Positions 1 to 8,829 of a stretch of DNA of 64,000 nucleotides are shown here, piece by piece; within the stretch, counting starts at the first letter, position 1; every line of letters starts with the position of its first letter. Both the position numbers and the translations under genes were made by a program. The DNA lies in contig JADLDK010000017.1 of NCBI GenBank assembly GCA_020846715.1, positions 1-64,000 of the forward strand, given 5' to 3'. Below the pieces are notes generated by a model that did not search any database, was not told the DNA's origin, and saw only the letters and a list, made by a program, of their open reading frames with translations. Source of the stretch: Armatimonadota bacterium. Lineage in GTDB: Bacteria > Armatimonadota > UBA5829 > DSUL01.

Positions 1-1
1 C

Positions 2-814
2 ATCAGTGCCGACCCACTGTTTGCTGATCGCGCCAACGGGGACTTCCACTTGCAGAGCGCCTCACCGTGTATAGATGCAGGACTGGATAGCGCTGTGCCC
101 TCCTGGCTGCTGACGGATATGGACGGCCAGCCACGCATCAGCGGCCTGCATGTGGATATTGGAGCAGATGAGTATGTGCTTGAACTACCGGCAGCCGACA
201 TCCCTGAAGCCCGGGGCCGCAAAGACGGCGCTCAGGTTTCACTCTCGGGTGTCATTGTGACAGCAGTCTGGCCAGATGCTTTCTACATCGAGCAGCCCGA
301 CCGGGCTTGTGGCATACGGGTGCAAAAGACCGCTCATGGTTTGAGTGTAGGCCAGTCGGCTACTATCTCAGGGACTATGGCCACCAATTCAGATGGTGAG
401 CGCTACATAGCCGCCTCAAGCGCTTCGGGAAGTGCTGGGCAAATCCTGACTGCTCTCACGGTCAGCCAGCGCTTACTTGGTGGCGCTGCCAGCTCGGACT
501 ACTCTCCAACGGCCGGTACAGGTCAGCGGGGTGTGAAGAACGGCGTTGATCTGAACAACATTGGTCTTCTTGTGCGCGTGTCAGGTACGGTGACCTACGT
601 AGACCCGAACGGGCAGTTCTTTACCATCTGGGACGGTTCGAGTGTGAAGGACAGCGACGGTCACCAGGGCGTACGTATCTTCGCCCCTGGCTTGAGTCTG
701 CCCACCGTCGGCCAGTTTGTCACCGTCACCGGCGCAAGCTCCTGCTACAAGGTCGGAAGCGACCTGTATCCACTGGTCCGCGTGCGTAATGCGAGTGATA
801 TTCAGACGCCGTGA
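2..814 (+). CDS. Secreted beta-helix-type protein, 3' fragment with C-terminal OB-like modules
   Basis: The reading frame is open to the window edge, so this is the 3' end of a longer gene; the TTG at 50 is internal. The first visible residues (DPLFADRANGDFHLQ, then SPCIDAG) are the closing motif of parallel beta-helix proteins of bacterial surfaces. After about residue 60 come two beta-rich segments resembling OB-fold modules: one around GVIVTAVWPDAFYIEQ, the second around LLVRVSGTVTYVDPNGQ and ending near VGQFVTVTG. Very similar paired segments end the proteins at 49146-52094 and 56988-58778. The family is probably extracellular; binding or attachment is inference. No clear terminator follows the stop codon. 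Confidence 0.75.
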   Translation: MSADPLFADRANGDFHLQSASPCIDAGLDSAVPSWLLTDMDGQPRISGLHVDIGADEYVLELPAADIPEARGRKDGAQVSLSGVIVTAVWPDAFYIEQPDRACGIRVQKTAHGLSVGQSATISGTMATNSDGERYIAASSASGSAGQILTALTVSQRLLGGAASSDYSPTAGTGQRGVKNGVDLNNIGLLVRVSGTVTYVDPNGQFFTIWDGSSVKDSDGHQGVRIFAPGLSLPTVGQFVTVTGASSCYKVGSDLYPLVRVRNASDIQTP

Positions 815-1572
815 GAGCGGTCTGAAAGCAATAACATTGTAAGCCAGCACTTCCTGCCCTGTAGTATAGGCCCTTGAAAAAGTGGGCTGCTGCGGGGTAG
901 GATCTGTTGGGTCTGTGCACGTTATGCTTTTCACGAACGCTGCTGATGCTGAAATTGGCTGAAGGAACGAAGCGCCATTTAGCCTACTGGCAGCAGTTTT
1001 CGCAGCTCCGCAGCGCCCTGGCAAAGTTCGCAGCAAACGTGACAGCCTCAGTACATTTCCCAAAGTGTAGATTACCTCTTGACAAGTGGGGGTAGTGTAG
1101 CGTAGTTTCTACTGGACGAGAGGCGCGGCGCGCTGCCGGAGCAAATCCAGGCTCAGATGGGGATGCTCAAACTGAGGAAGCGTGCCTGAGGGGCTGTTTA
1201 GCCAGCCGTCGCCACTCCCCCGGTTTTATCCCGGTTCAAAAAGTCCCAGCTCTTGCTGCTGGGATTTCGCGCGTGTGGGTAGCGTCTATGAACGCTGCCC
1301 CCTGACACCGTATCAGTGCGGCAGACAACGCGTTTGGCTCGGATACGGGAAGAGCCGGAAGATTCGGCAACGGACTTTACGTCAATACTGTTGCCTGCTT
1401 CTGTCAGAGAGGAGCACATTCCAAGTCACAGAGTTCAAGAGGATATATCGGGAGGCCAGCCTGGACCTGCCTGCATTGTGAGCCCGCAGCGATATTGCGA
1501 CGGCTGTGGACTTCGGCAAATGGGTAAGTTCGGGTCATCGGTAAGGAGGCCACGCCGAAGGGAGAAACGGCA
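815..1572. other. 758-bp intergenic region without a supported gene
   Basis: Open frames here are short, lack good ribosome-binding sites and have no recognisable motifs. The only structure I see is a short hairpin at 1245-1263 (TCCCAGC/GCTGGGA arms, with A- and T-rich flanks) that could act as a weak bidirectional terminator. The promoter of the downstream heme-copper operon should lie here, but I see no convincing -35/-10 pair and no clear FNR-type TTGAT-N4-ATCAA site. An 18-residue basic peptide frame at 1519-1575 runs into the start of the next gene and is probably chance. Confidence 0.5.
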
Positions 1573-2118
1573 TTGAATCTTCAGGACAAGATCTACATTA
1601 TAGCCCTTGCTGGAATGGGGCTGATCGCGCTTCTGTTTATTTATGTGCTCGCGAATGCGGGCAGGCCATTGCGCGAAGAAGAAAAGGCAGGATCCATGGG
1701 TATCGCATACCGCATGCGAACGTGGCTTTTTGTCATTCTGCTGGTGATCTTCTTCGTTGGCACGTGGGGTACGCTCTGGCACTATCCTATTCCACCGCAG
1801 CACGTGGCGCTGAATCCACCGCAGGTCGTAAACGTCACAGGGCGTATGTGGTCGTGGCAGATCGAGCCACCCACGGTGCATGCGGGCTCGGATGTGGAGT
1901 TCCGTGTCTCCAGCAGTGACGTCAATCACGGTTTTGCAATCTATGGGCCGGACGGCCGTATTGTAGCCCAGGTGCAGGCGATGCCTGGCTACACCAACAA
2001 GCTGTTGCACAACTTTGACAAACCCGGAACATACACCGCGCGCTGTCTGGAGTTTTGCGGGTTGGCGCATGCGCAGATGGCTGCTCCTATTCAGGTCGTC
2101 GCGAGCAAGGGGGAATAA
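1573..2118 (+). CDS. Heme-copper enzyme subunit II with CuA site (NorSY-type or cytochrome c oxidase subunit II)
   Basis: This is the electron-entry subunit of a membrane heme-copper reductase. The 181-residue protein has two N-terminal membrane segments (about 5-27 and 49-70), then a periplasmic cupredoxin domain. The CuA ligands are complete: His119 in VNHGF, then Cys158, Cys162, His166 and Met169 in CLEFCGLAHAQM. At about 180 residues it is short compared with mitochondrial-type subunit II and resembles ba3-type or NorSY-type subunits. I chose the TTG at 1573 because AAGGGAG lies about 8 bases upstream. Two bases separate it from the catalytic subunit gene. The order subunit II, subunit I, SenC, small membrane protein matches the norSY-senC-orf1 cluster known from ammonia oxidisers. 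Whether it serves NO or O2 reduction depends on the partner subunit. Confidence 0.9.
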   Translation: MNLQDKIYIIALAGMGLIALLFIYVLANAGRPLREEEKAGSMGIAYRMRTWLFVILLVIFFVGTWGTLWHYPIPPQHVALNPPQVVNVTGRMWSWQIEPPTVHAGSDVEFRVSSSDVNHGFAIYGPDGRIVAQVQAMPGYTNKLLHNFDKPGTYTARCLEFCGLAHAQMAAPIQVVASKGE

Positions 2119-2120
2119 CG

Positions 2121-3623
2121 ATGGCGTCTCTCACTCTCTATCCTGCAGAAGAAAGGCTCGAAGGCGGCAGCAGAGTCACCTTCGACCTTTATATGATCAC
2201 AGCCGTTACGCTCTTTGTCGTGATGATGCTGATCGGGCTGACTATGCGCATGACACAGGCGACATGGTTGAACGTGAACCCGGCTCTGTTTTACCGGCTC
2301 CTTTCCATGCATGGCGCTGGTATGGTAGGCACGGCGTCCATTGCTACGACGGCTGTAATGTGGTTCTTTCTGCGTAAGTACGTCGGACTGCATCTCTGGG
2401 CGTTTGTCGCGAACTATGTGCTGTTTATGCTTGGCGCGCTGTGTGTCATAGTCTCGATCTTCTTTGGAGGGTACGGCGCGTTGTGGACGTTCCTGTATCC
2501 TCTTCCGGTTCACGGTATGGGACTGTGGAGCAACAACGCCTCGGCTCTTTTCCTCGTTGGCTATCTTTTAATCGGCGTCGGAAGTCTCGTCTTCTACCTT
2601 GACGCTGCTGCCGCTATTATCAAGGTGTACGGAAACCTCGGACGTGGGTTAGGCCTGCAGTGGCTTTTTGGCGGAGAGATCAACCCGGATCACCCTAAGG
2701 CTGTCGTCGCCAGCTCCATGGTGATCATAGCAAACTCACTCGGGATTCTTGCGGGATCAGTGGTCCTGGTAATGAATCTGGTCAATATCTACTACCCGCA
2801 GATCACGCTCAATGCGCTCTTTGCCAAGAATCTGACGTACTGGTTCGGCCACATGTACATCAACGCTACCATCTATATGGGCGTGATGGCAGTCTATGAG
2901 CTTTTGCCCAGGTACACTGGCCGGCCTTATCCGATTTCCAGACCGTTCATCTGGTCATGGGCCGCAAGCTGTCTGTTCGTAATCGTTGTGTATCCGCACC
3001 ACTTGATGATTGACTTCGCGCAGCCTCGCTGGCTCACCATTATGGGGCAGGTAGTGTCCTGGAGCGCGGGCTTCCCCGTGTTTTGCGTGACAGCTTACGG
3101 AGCTATGACGAATATCCACCGGTCCGGAATCCGCTGGACGATGCCTTCCCGGCTGATGGCGCTATCCATGTTTGGATGGGCAGCGGGTATCGTGCCTGCA
3201 ATTTTGGACGGGACCGTGCGCAACAACCTGGTGATGCACAATACTCAGTGGGTTCCGGGACACTTTCACTTCTATCTGCTCCTCGGTGTGCTTTCCATGG
3301 TGCTGGCGCTGATCTACCACGTGCTTGGAAACCGCGCAAACGCGGTGCCGAACTCGGGTCTGGATCGGACAGGATTTTTTGTGTATCTCATCGGAGGCCT
3401 GATTTTCACACTCGCTTTCCTGAGCGCGGGCCATCAGAGCGTGGCGCGGCGCATGGCCACCCATCTGCCGGAGTGGACACTTACGGATAAGGTAGGATCG
3501 GTGGGCGCAACTCTGGTCGTTTTGGGTATGCTGTACTACGCAATTCGAATTATCGTTGGGCTGCTTGGTCGGCCTGTGGTTATAGATACGTCTCATGCCC
3601 ATCCTGCGGACACTGCTGGCTAG
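2121..3623 (+). CDS. Heme-copper reductase catalytic subunit I, cross-linked Tyr replaced by Asn (candidate CuA-type NO reductase)
   Basis: This 500-residue polytopic membrane protein is the catalytic subunit. All six metal-ligand histidines are visible: His64 in LLSMHGAGMVG and His383 for the low-spin heme, His381 for the active-site heme, and His244, His293 and His294 (YPHHLMIDF) for CuB; His373 lies just before the HFH motif. In oxygen reductases of families A and B, the CuB histidine is followed four residues later by the cross-linked Tyr (HPEVY type). Here the stretch is WFGHMYINATIY, so position 248 is Asn. The lack of this Tyr is a property of NO-reductase branches of the superfamily, so I infer an NO reductase of sNOR/NorSY type rather than an oxidase; an unusual oxidase is the alternative. 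The ATG at 2121 is chosen because AAGGGGG precedes it; the frame is open further upstream. Confidence 0.85.
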   Translation: MASLTLYPAEERLEGGSRVTFDLYMITAVTLFVVMMLIGLTMRMTQATWLNVNPALFYRLLSMHGAGMVGTASIATTAVMWFFLRKYVGLHLWAFVANYVLFMLGALCVIVSIFFGGYGALWTFLYPLPVHGMGLWSNNASALFLVGYLLIGVGSLVFYLDAAAAIIKVYGNLGRGLGLQWLFGGEINPDHPKAVVASSMVIIANSLGILAGSVVLVMNLVNIYYPQITLNALFAKNLTYWFGHMYINATIYMGVMAVYELLPRYTGRPYPISRPFIWSWAASCLFVIVVYPHHLMIDFAQPRWLTIMGQVVSWSAGFPVFCVTAYGAMTNIHRSGIRWTMPSRLMALSMFGWAAGIVPAILDGTVRNNLVMHNTQWVPGHFHFYLLLGVLSMVLALIYHVLGNRANAVPNSGLDRTGFFVYLIGGLIFTLAFLSAGHQSVARRMATHLPEWTLTDKVGSVGATLVVLGMLYYAIRIIVGLLGRPVVIDTSHAHPADTAG

Positions 3624-4212
3624 CCTGCTGGTTCTCACAGCGGGCTTGACAACCTTTTCGTATGCGACAAACGGCTTTCGCGCTTACACCAGCGAGAGCG
3701 CCAGGCGCATAGAGGTGCGGGAGCACCCGCGTAAAGTACCGGATGTCCTGCTTGTGACTGCGGACGCAAGTAGGACATCCTTTGCTTCTCTGCGCGGAAG
3801 ATGGTTGCTGGTGGAGTTCATCTATACGGGATGCGCCTCCTATTGCGCGCTGCAGGGAGATGACTTTTCGCGTCTGCAGGATCGTCTGAAAGGGCCGCTT
3901 GCGCGTCGCAAGGTCGAATTGGTGAGCATCAGCTTCGACTTGAAGCAAGATGGGCCGGATCGCCTGGCAGGCTATCAGAAACGCTTTGGTGATCGCGGTG
4001 TTGGCTGGCTGGCTGCACGACCGCTGGATCAGAAAGGGTTAGCAAAGCTCATGCGGGTGTTCGGTGTTACCGCTGTCCCAGATGGCGCAGGTGGCTTTGT
4101 TCACAACGCAGCAATAGCGATTGTTGATCCGCAGGGACGTCTGGTGGCGATAGTAAACTGGAATGATCTGAACGCCGCCGAGCAGTACGTAACTCACCGG
4201 CTCACGACGTGA
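3595..4212 (+). CDS. senC: SCO1/SenC family copper-delivery protein
   Basis: SCO/SenC proteins are membrane-anchored thioredoxin-fold proteins that load copper into the CuA site of subunit II. The 205-residue product starts with a membrane anchor (about residues 4-22). It carries the copper-binding Cys80 and Cys84 in YTGCASYCALQGDDF and the distal His170 in GGFVHNAAIAIVDPQGRL. The gene overlaps the end of the catalytic subunit gene by 29 bases, which implies translational coupling. Its presence in the operon supports a real, copper-loaded CuA site in the upstream subunit. Family assignment is secure; which subunit it loads is inferred from context. Confidence 0.9.
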   Translation: MPILRTLLASLLVLTAGLTTFSYATNGFRAYTSESARRIEVREHPRKVPDVLLVTADASRTSFASLRGRWLLVEFIYTGCASYCALQGDDFSRLQDRLKGPLARRKVELVSISFDLKQDGPDRLAGYQKRFGDRGVGWLAARPLDQKGLAKLMRVFGVTAVPDGAGGFVHNAAIAIVDPQGRLVAIVNWNDLNAAEQYVTHRLTT

Positions 4213-4790
4213 AGCCTTCGCCGCGGAGCAGCGCGCTGGCTGGCGCAGTGCTCTGGGTGATCCTCGCTCTTCCTCCTGTCCGGCATGTCCTTGAATCGGA
4301 ATTGACGCCGCAGGTACTTGTCCAGATCCCCCTTCTGGCGTTGGCGGGGGCTTTGCTCGCGCGGCTGTTTTCTCGCCGCCTCGACACCGTAATGCGTCTG
4401 TGGAACGATGGTGGCATTCCGGGTCTATTGCTTGCGTCCGTTGCCGGAATGACGTGGATGCTGCCTCGCCTGATGGACGCATCCATCAACGAGGAAGGCT
4501 ATGCGCTGGCAAAGTTTCTCACAGTGCCACTGCTAGTTGGAGTGCCGGTGGCCTTGAGTTGGCCAAAAAGCGGCTTCGTCACGCGGGGTGTTTTGCTGCT
4601 GGAGGTCGTGGCGACAGCTTTCCGGATGGGGTGGCTCTACCTGGTGTCGCCAGAGCGCCTGTGCAGCAACTACCTCCTTGGGGATCAACAACGGCTTGGC
4701 AAGCTACTGGTAGCGATCGGAGTTGTTATTGCGTTAGTCCTGGCCTGGCAGTTGATCTGGGGCCGCGTTCGCGTGGAGAGCCCTCAATAG
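4209..4790 (+). CDS. Polytopic membrane protein of the NorSY/SenC cluster (orf1-like)
   Basis: This 193-residue protein has five or six predicted membrane segments (roughly 10-28, 36-54, 72-90, 100-118, 122-140 and 165-185). It has no motif of known function; a recognisable element is YLVSPERLCSNYLLGDQQRLGK before the last helix. It starts with GTG at 4209, overlapping the senC stop by four bases, and ends a four-gene operon. Position and topology match the orf1 that closes norSY-senC-orf1 clusters, so it may be an accessory or assembly subunit. That role is inferred from synteny only. Confidence 0.7.
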   Translation: MKPSPRSSALAGAVLWVILALPPVRHVLESELTPQVLVQIPLLALAGALLARLFSRRLDTVMRLWNDGGIPGLLLASVAGMTWMLPRLMDASINEEGYALAKFLTVPLLVGVPVALSWPKSGFVTRGVLLLEVVATAFRMGWLYLVSPERLCSNYLLGDQQRLGKLLVAIGVVIALVLAWQLIWGRVRVESPQ

Positions 4791-4814
4791 GCTCCCATCA
4801 GGTGCGCAGGAGCC
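4790..4814. terminator. Possible short hairpin between convergent genes
   Basis: GGCTCC (4790-4795) and GGAGCC (4809-4814) form a 6-bp stem with a 13-base loop, directly at the end of the heme-copper operon and before the convergent DUF4139 gene. There is no good T-tract, so termination activity is uncertain. Confidence 0.3.
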
Positions 4815-4883
4815 AGATACGATCTCTTTGTGTTCTCGAATCCGTCCCAACTGCAACGCGAAAAGCGCCGCCTGCGCCAACCC

Positions 4884-6515
4884 TCAGCGCGCGATATACA
4901 CGTGGTACTGATAGGTCAGCTCGCGCTCTTGACCGGCTGGCAGGTCGAACTCCCATTCGACTTCGGAGGTCGGATTGTAGGCATCCAGCTTCTTGGCGAC
5001 GCGCGTAACCCTGCTGGCCTGGCCACTGGACTTCACTTCACCGACCACAGATTTCACAACGTGCATCTTCACCGTCTCGTTTTTGAAGTTCTTGACCACA
5101 AGCTTTCCATCCACCACAACGTCATCAATGCTGCGGTGGAAGATCTCCATGGGGGTTCGCGACACTTCCGTCTGAGTCTGGTCCGCCTTGATGTCTGCCG
5201 AGATTGTGAGCTTGAGGGAGCTTCGGCCGCCCGGAGGGGTGTAGCGCAGGGTGTCCTGAGCAACGGGCATGTTGGCGCGCATCGTAAGGGCCGGAGCTGT
5301 TGTCCAGCGTTCATTTCCCTTGTTGATGAGCCGCAGAGCGTGCCAGACGGGAGCTTCGTCCTGAGTGCTCGGGTTGCTGTCGTTGCGCCGATAGCCCCGG
5401 TCATCAATGTTCATGCTGTCCGGAATCTCCCACTCATAGACGTGCTCATAGGGCGCTTTCGTTGTAAAGACGGTGTAGCGCGCCCGGTCTCCCTTTTTCA
5501 GGGTCACGTTTTTCTGCTGGTAGGTGAACAGGTCTTCGTTGGCTTCACCGGCCATAGACGCACCCGCGCTGTAAATGAGCTCGCGTGAGCGCTCCGCATA
5601 TCCTCCGTACCCAACAGACTGCGCCATCACGTTCGAGAGCGATCCAAACTCCTGTCGTGAGCCTGAGCGAGACAGGCCCTGCATAAGCTGTGAGATAGAC
5701 TGCTGCAGCGCCAGTGGCGTAATGGTGTCAGCAAACGCAAAGTTTGGAAAGCCGACCACGAAGTAAACATCCGTATTGTCCAGGTCTTCGGCGTCGTTTG
5801 CCAGAACAGCCTCAAGCGTGATAGACGCCTCCTTCGGATCCGTGATGTCCACAAGGTAGCCTGGACTCCAGTTGATGCCCTTCTCGATGTAAGACAGAGC
5901 CAGCTCGCACCTTTCCCGGGAGCCGCTGATGTGCGCTTTGGCGCGAGGAACCTCCACTTCACGCGAAACTTCCACAGAGCTTCCGTCCGGCAGAGTGACC
6001 TGACGTATAAAGGTTTTGTCCAGCGCGAGGGTCTGACCGTCCGCGCTTTTGAGAAGCACAATCTGCGATGCGTCCGGCGGGATACTTCGAAGCGGGTTTC
6101 CGGGCGTAGCCGCTGCCGGCGCTGGAAACGGCAGAACAGTTCCCCTTATCGTCTGAGCTTCGCTCGTCGGCGCGTAAACGACGCCGACTTCTCTTCCAAC
6201 ATTCGCAGCCAGCAGATCTGCGAAGCTCGTCGCGCTGGCGGGTTTGCGCTCCGCACTGTTGAAAGAGATGACCTGCGTCACGCGCGCGGACGGGTCGGTC
6301 GTGCCCACCCAGTATGTGCCAAGCACTGCGGGTGGCACAGGGGCGAGCATTGTCCAGCCGTCCTGAAGGCGCGCTTCCCCCGTTCTGAACACAAAACCCA
6401 GACCATTCTTGAACGCAGCCAGCGACCGGACTTTTGTTCTGGCTTCAGGCAGCGTGGCGGCCTGTACCGAAGCGCACGTCCCCACCAACACACACATTGC
6501 GATCCATCTTTTCAT
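4884..6515 (-). CDS. Secreted DUF4139 domain-containing protein
   Basis: The 543-residue product has a signal peptide (about residues 1-19, ending SVQA). It then shows the DUF4139 pattern: an N-terminal beta-rich part, a central region with ELALSYIEKGINWSPGYLV, and a C-terminal region ending in EWEFDLPAGQERELTYQYHVY, where the conserved W-x-P-x-Y-like turn and final Tyr-rich strand are typical. The family is secreted or periplasmic and its biochemical role is unknown. GGGGG precedes the ATG on the coding strand. It converges with the heme-copper operon and stands alone. Family assignment is fairly secure; no function is claimed. Confidence 0.8.
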   Translation of the reverse strand: MKRWIAMCVLVGTCASVQAATLPEARTKVRSLAAFKNGLGFVFRTGEARLQDGWTMLAPVPPAVLGTYWVGTTDPSARVTQVISFNSAERKPASATSFADLLAANVGREVGVVYAPTSEAQTIRGTVLPFPAPAAATPGNPLRSIPPDASQIVLLKSADGQTLALDKTFIRQVTLPDGSSVEVSREVEVPRAKAHISGSRERCELALSYIEKGINWSPGYLVDITDPKEASITLEAVLANDAEDLDNTDVYFVVGFPNFAFADTITPLALQQSISQLMQGLSRSGSRQEFGSLSNVMAQSVGYGGYAERSRELIYSAGASMAGEANEDLFTYQQKNVTLKKGDRARYTVFTTKAPYEHVYEWEIPDSMNIDDRGYRRNDSNPSTQDEAPVWHALRLINKGNERWTTAPALTMRANMPVAQDTLRYTPPGGRSSLKLTISADIKADQTQTEVSRTPMEIFHRSIDDVVVDGKLVVKNFKNETVKMHVVKSVVGEVKSSGQASRVTRVAKKLDAYNPTSEVEWEFDLPAGQERELTYQYHVYIAR

Positions 6516-6778
6516 AAGGTTACCCCCATTCGTGAACTGTCTGATAGATACCGCGCGCCCCGCAATCCTTCAATCCGGATTCGAAATACTTCGATTGAGG
6601 CTTCGGCAGGGCCGTAACCCTGGCGCCCCATTCTCGTATTGGAGGGATAACGGGCCTCCAGTTGTAAGCATCCTTCAGAGTCCGGGTACGAAAGTGCAAG
6701 ACCAACCCGCACTTAGGTCTAAAGGCGCCCGGATTCAACACAATTCGAGGGGATTACCGGGCAGTTCAAGGAGGAAAC

Positions 6779-8803
6779 ATGAACTCAATGCAGTGTCCGC
6801 AAGGCCACCAGAGGCGCTCACTGCTTCTGCGACTCAGAATGTGCAGCCTTCTGGCTGTGATCCTCGGCATCGCGCTTGGAGCGCACGCTCATGCGGCTCC
6901 GCCAGGGCAGCCTCAGAACGTGTCATTTGCCCCGGCAAGCGGGACGGTCCTCACCGGACAGCCGCGGGATATGTACGCTCGCTATCTGCACCCCGACGGC
7001 TCTCAGTTCTTAGCCCGGACCTTTGTCCTGATCAACAACACGCTGAATCCCCACAGCGCGGCGTACCTATTCTATGATGTGGCCACCGACAACATATACC
7101 TTCGCAATGACAACAACAGCCAGTGGCTGGGTGGATTCCATCCGGGGTCTTCAAATACGATAGAAAACTCATTTGTGCGAGTGGACTGCGCCAATACCGA
7201 GGTCACGACGACCCCTTCAGTCATCGTGGTAAAATACCGCGTCGTCTTCAAGATCGCTAAAGGCGCTGTCAGAGTTTTTGAGCTCTGTTCGGGGACCTTC
7301 GGCGGAATGGACGGCTTCGATCAGATGGGGTCATTCTCCATTGTCGCTCCGCTTCCGCCTCTGAACGAAAGCGTGACACCCGGCAGCGGAACTCTGGGTA
7401 CAGATACCCCTCTAAACATAGCGGGTCGCTATTCGGATCCAAACGGCGTGCGCGATCTCGCGCGAACGTTTATGTTGATCAGCACGGATCAGGGCGCCGC
7501 AAACGCGATTTTTCTGTATTACGACGTGAACTCAAATCGCGTCTTCTTGCGCAATGACAGCAACACTGCATGGCTTGGCGGGTTTGCGCCGGGATCGGCG
7601 CAGACTATTGAAAACAGTCAGGTGCGTGTGGACCTGGCAAATACCGCGCTGACGCAGGGAGCGTATGCCATTTATGTCAGCTATCGCCTGACGCTGAAAG
7701 CCCCGATGTCCAACAAAGAGCTGCGCGGGCTGCTGTTCTGCAGTGATGACGGAGGGCTGACAGATGGATGGGATGATCTGGCGCAGTTCTCAACGGTGAC
7801 GCGTCAGGCTCCGGTCAACGCTTCTCTGACGCCCCTTTCGCAGACCATTGCGCCTAACACCGCGCAGATCCTGACGTCCACTCATACCGACGGCAACGGC
7901 GCGACTAACCTTGCCCGCGTACTGCTGGTGCTGAATCCTCTGTTCACGTTCCAGAACAGCATCCTTCTGTTTTACGATGCAAACACGAACAGTATCTATC
8001 TGCGCAGTGACGACAACTCCTCATGGCTTGGCGGCTATGCGCCGGGGGCTGCCGAGACGCTGGCGAACAGCCGTGTGAGCGTTGACATCGGCGCAACCAC
8101 AGCGACCTTTTCAGCAGATACGCTCACAATAGACTGGAAGTTGACTTTCCTCACCCCCACAGCCGGAAGCGCGCTTACAGGCTGGCTGTTCTGTGTGGAC
8201 GATAACGGGCTGACGGACGGCTGGGATCAGTTGGGGACATACACCATCTCCTCTTCGTCCGGCGGTGGAACTAACCCGTACGCTCCGTTTGGGGTGGGCT
8301 ACAGCGCCAGCTACAGCATCACGTACGATCCCGCGCTTGTGCCGCCGGATACGGCAGACGTCACCATATCAGGCACAGAAAGCGTCAACGGCACGACCGC
8401 CTTCGTCATTGATAACTCGCCGCTGTCTAACTTCGCCGGAACGGCCAGTGTCGCTGTGGCGGCCAGCGGGGACCTGATGCTGTACAAGGAGTGCACGGGT
8501 AATCCCCTGAGCTGTTTCACGTACCCCACTCCAAGCAAGCTGCTGCCCGGCACGATGGCCATCAATGACGTCTGGTACTCTAAGGATCGCAATGATAACA
8601 CAGTCACCTGCACGATTATTGCGACGAACGAAAACTTCGCCGTCGCCGCTGGCACGTTCAACAACATTGTGCAGGTGCGCTACACCTCGAGTGCGCAGCT
8701 TTTGGAGTTATGGTTCGCTCCGAACGTCGGAATCATTAGGGCCCAGGCGTCGAAAAACGGCATTATCTCGACCGCTGAGCTGACCTCGTACTCAGTGCCA
8801 TAA
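6779..8803 (+). CDS. Secreted protein with three tandem beta-sandwich repeats
   Basis: A signal peptide (about residues 20-40, ending AHAA) is followed by three repeats of roughly 130-145 residues, covering about residues 41-475. Each repeat contains an ARTF(V/M)LI-type strand, then YLFYDVATDNIYLRNDNNS and WLGGFHPGS-like motifs, then IENS.VRVD, and ends near DGWD. The repeats look like Ig-like or FN3-like beta-sandwiches. The remaining 200 residues form a separate beta-rich region with several Cys. I do not recognise a catalytic domain; adhesion or carbohydrate binding would be plausible but is not shown. AGGAGG lies 5 bases before the ATG, and a strong terminator at 8830-8867 makes this a single-gene unit. 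Confidence 0.8.
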   Translation: MNSMQCPQGHQRRSLLLRLRMCSLLAVILGIALGAHAHAAPPGQPQNVSFAPASGTVLTGQPRDMYARYLHPDGSQFLARTFVLINNTLNPHSAAYLFYDVATDNIYLRNDNNSQWLGGFHPGSSNTIENSFVRVDCANTEVTTTPSVIVVKYRVVFKIAKGAVRVFELCSGTFGGMDGFDQMGSFSIVAPLPPLNESVTPGSGTLGTDTPLNIAGRYSDPNGVRDLARTFMLISTDQGAANAIFLYYDVNSNRVFLRNDSNTAWLGGFAPGSAQTIENSQVRVDLANTALTQGAYAIYVSYRLTLKAPMSNKELRGLLFCSDDGGLTDGWDDLAQFSTVTRQAPVNASLTPLSQTIAPNTAQILTSTHTDGNGATNLARVLLVLNPLFTFQNSILLFYDANTNSIYLRSDDNSSWLGGYAPGAAETLANSRVSVDIGATTATFSADTLTIDWKLTFLTPTAGSALTGWLFCVDDNGLTDGWDQLGTYTISSSSGGGTNPYAPFGVGYSASYSITYDPALVPPDTADVTISGTESVNGTTAFVIDNSPLSNFAGTASVAVAASGDLMLYKECTGNPLSCFTYPTPSKLLPGTMAINDVWYSKDRNDNTVTCTIIATNENFAVAAGTFNNIVQVRYTSSAQLLELWFAPNVGIIRAQASKNGIISTAELTSYSVP

Positions 8804-8829
8804 CCGCCGAAAGGCGTCCCACAGCTTGA

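Noticed and set aside
581-1063. Open frame on the minus strand
   Set aside because: Antisense shadow of the beta-helix gene with no recognisable motif.
1519-1575. Short basic leader peptide before the heme-copper operon
   Set aside because: No ribosome-binding site and a composition typical of chance frames.
2121-3623. Ordinary cytochrome c oxidase subunit I
   Set aside because: The Tyr expected four residues after the CuB histidine is Asn, and the operon order fits NO-reductase clusters better; kept only as the alternative.
6409-7077. Open frame on the plus strand
   Set aside because: Overlaps two well-supported genes and reads as a shadow.
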